7,496 bases of DNA from Desulfobacterales bacterium (GTDB lineage Bacteria > Desulfobacterota > Desulfobacteria > Desulfobacterales > RPRI01). Shown here one piece after another: positions 7,070 to 7,496 of this stretch. The DNA is taken from the NCBI GenBank assembly GCA_030689795.1, contig JAUYEO010000191.1, positions 1-7,496 on the forward strand, written 5' to 3'. The position numbers and the translations under genes are program-made. How positions within the stretch are numbered: position 1 is the first letter of the stretch; each line of letters opens with the position of its first letter. The notes beneath the pieces were generated by a model. It was not told the DNA's origin and ran no database searches. It worked only from the letters and a program-made list of their open reading frames with translations.

Positions 7070-7306
7070 ATGGACGAAAATCAGCTTGAACTACTTGATA
7101 TCTTAAAAGATATCTTAAAAGTAAATTCAATAATAGCAACCGAACTGATACAGCTTGTTGAAAATTCAAGCGCGCAGTTAAGAGGAGAAATACCCGGTTC
7201 GTGCAAAACGGCGCACATGGAGTTAAGAAAAGATATTGTTAGCATCGCTGAAAAATGGAATGAAGGGTGCGAGGTTCTTCGCTCCCATAATATCAGACAC
7301 GAATGA
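7070..7306 (+). CDS. Small acidic helical protein of unknown function (78 aa)
   Basis: I do not recognise this gene. The start is the ATG at 7070, chosen because GGAGG (7060-7064) lies five bases upstream; the frame stays open back to a TTG at 7034, which has no ribosome site. The 78-residue product is rich in E, D, L, I and K. It has no signal peptide, no membrane segment and two cysteines (in GSCKTA and EGCEVL). Its first part, ELLDILKDILKVNSIIATELIQLVE, has the spacing of an amphipathic helix, and a second likely helix is MELRKDIVSIAEKWNEGCEVLRSH. This suggests a helical hairpin or a small oligomerising protein. The gene contains a perfect 12-bp tandem duplication (7097-7120) giving the repeat DILKDILK. 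It is divergent from the leftward operon across about 100 bp of AT-rich DNA, and a palindromic repeat follows its stop by 7 bp. Confidence 0.75.
   Translation: MDENQLELLDILKDILKVNSIIATELIQLVENSSAQLRGEIPGSCKTAHMELRKDIVSIAEKWNEGCEVLRSHNIRHE
7097..7120 (+). repeat. Perfect 12-bp tandem duplication inside the 78-aa gene
   Basis: GATATCTTAAAA occurs twice back to back (7097-7108 and 7109-7120), in frame, and encodes DILK twice. The two GATATC ends also make the stretch partly palindromic. An exact repeat at the DNA level suggests recent slippage that preserved the reading frame and the amphipathic helix pattern. Confidence 0.9.
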
Positions 7307-7313
7307 CGGCAAA

Positions 7314-7408
7314 GTAAAAAGTTGTTCTCACACAAAGAAAAACCTGAATGTTTTCAACACGCAACTCTTTGTGCCTTTGTGTCTTTGTGGCAACAACTGA
7401 CTTTTTAC
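7314..7408. repeat. 95-bp imperfect palindrome with CTTTGTGN octamer repeats
   Basis: The left end, GTAAAAAG (7314-7321), is matched on the opposite strand at the right end (7401-7408). The arms continue as TTGTT...CACAAAG (7322-7337) against TTGTTGCCACAAAG (complement of 7383-7396), with small indels between. Three tandem octamers, CTTTGTGC, CTTTGTGT and CTTTGTGG (7367-7390), make up much of the right arm and can pair in several registers with CACACAAAG (7329-7337). There is no coding potential. It lies between the small unknown gene and the amidohydrolase gene. It has no clean terminator T-tract and could be a REP or MITE-type element, or an untranslated-region structure. Confidence 0.65.
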
Positions 7409-7450
7409 AGGTGCATAACAATTAGCTGTTGCAGGAAAGGAGACTTAAGG

Positions 7451-7496
7451 GTGATCATAGATTTTCATACGCATATTTTTCCGGCAAAGGTATCCG
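7451..7496 (+). CDS. Amidohydrolase-like protein (5' end only, cut by window edge)
   Basis: A GTG at 7451 is preceded by AAAGGAGA (7436-7443) at a good Shine-Dalgarno distance. It opens a frame beginning MIIDFHTHIFPAKVS that runs off the window. The opening strand followed by D-F-H-T-H with a nearby F-P is the typical N-terminus of the amidohydrolase superfamily (PF04909-type or TatD-like metal-dependent hydrolases), where the HxH histidines bind the active-site metal. Only 15 codons are visible, so the substrate cannot be judged; decarboxylases of the aminocarboxymuconate-semialdehyde type share this N-terminus. There is no other start with a comparable ribosome site. Confidence 0.7.
   Translation, partial: MIIDFHTHIFPAKVS

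Noticed and set aside
7081..7335. An 84-codon minus-strand frame opposite the small unknown gene
   Set aside because: The plus-strand gene has a clear Shine-Dalgarno; this frame has none and ends in a Ser run typical of a mirrored frame.

Overview
The window looks like ordinary bacterial chromosome of moderate GC content. Its core is a leftward (minus-strand) block of four genes. In transcription order these are a stand-alone pyruvate-kinase C-terminal-domain protein, a small double zinc-ribbon protein, pyruvate,phosphate dikinase (ppdK) and the disaggregase ClpB. Three rightward genes flank the block: an XRE-type regulator cut by the left edge, a 78-residue unknown protein, and an amidohydrolase-like gene cut by the right edge. 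The gene content and the style of the intergenic repeats remind me of Desulfobacterota (sulfate reducers and relatives). That is an inference from memory; there is no rRNA or other taxonomic marker here.

Layout: 1-315 (+) is the C-terminal 104 codons of a helix-turn-helix regulator resembling the antitoxin side of type II toxin-antitoxin loci. It converges on clpB (429-3005, -), and I see no convincing terminator between them. The 277-bp gap between clpB and ppdK is mostly filled by a 179-bp palindromic element (3035-3213). This element has imperfect 31-bp terminal inverted repeats, flanking TTTT on both sides, and a centre made of degenerate 7-bp repeats that run into their own inverted copies. 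ppdK (3283-6045, -) starts at an ATG just after a Shine-Dalgarno that itself contains a GTG. Upstream of it are the zinc-ribbon gene (6099-6419, -) and the pyruvate-kinase-domain gene (6423-6971, -), 3 bp apart, behind a plausible sigma-70-type promoter at 7001-7029. Divergent from these, 7070-7306 (+) encodes a small acidic helical protein. A second imperfect palindrome with octamer repeats (7314-7408) follows, and then a GTG-started gene whose first residues carry the D-x-H-x-H signature of amidohydrolases.

Functional reading: PPDK interconverts pyruvate and phosphoenolpyruvate. Its placement behind a protein built only from the pyruvate-kinase regulatory fold suggests a pyruvate/PEP-node operon in which that protein and the zinc ribbon have unknown, possibly regulatory, roles. 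ClpB is a general stress chaperone and may be either read through from ppdK or expressed from a promoter inside the palindromic element. I found no CRISPR array, RNA gene, transposase or phage gene. The points most worth a second look are the two palindromic oligomer-repeat elements and the pyruvate-kinase-domain / zinc-ribbon / ppdK arrangement.
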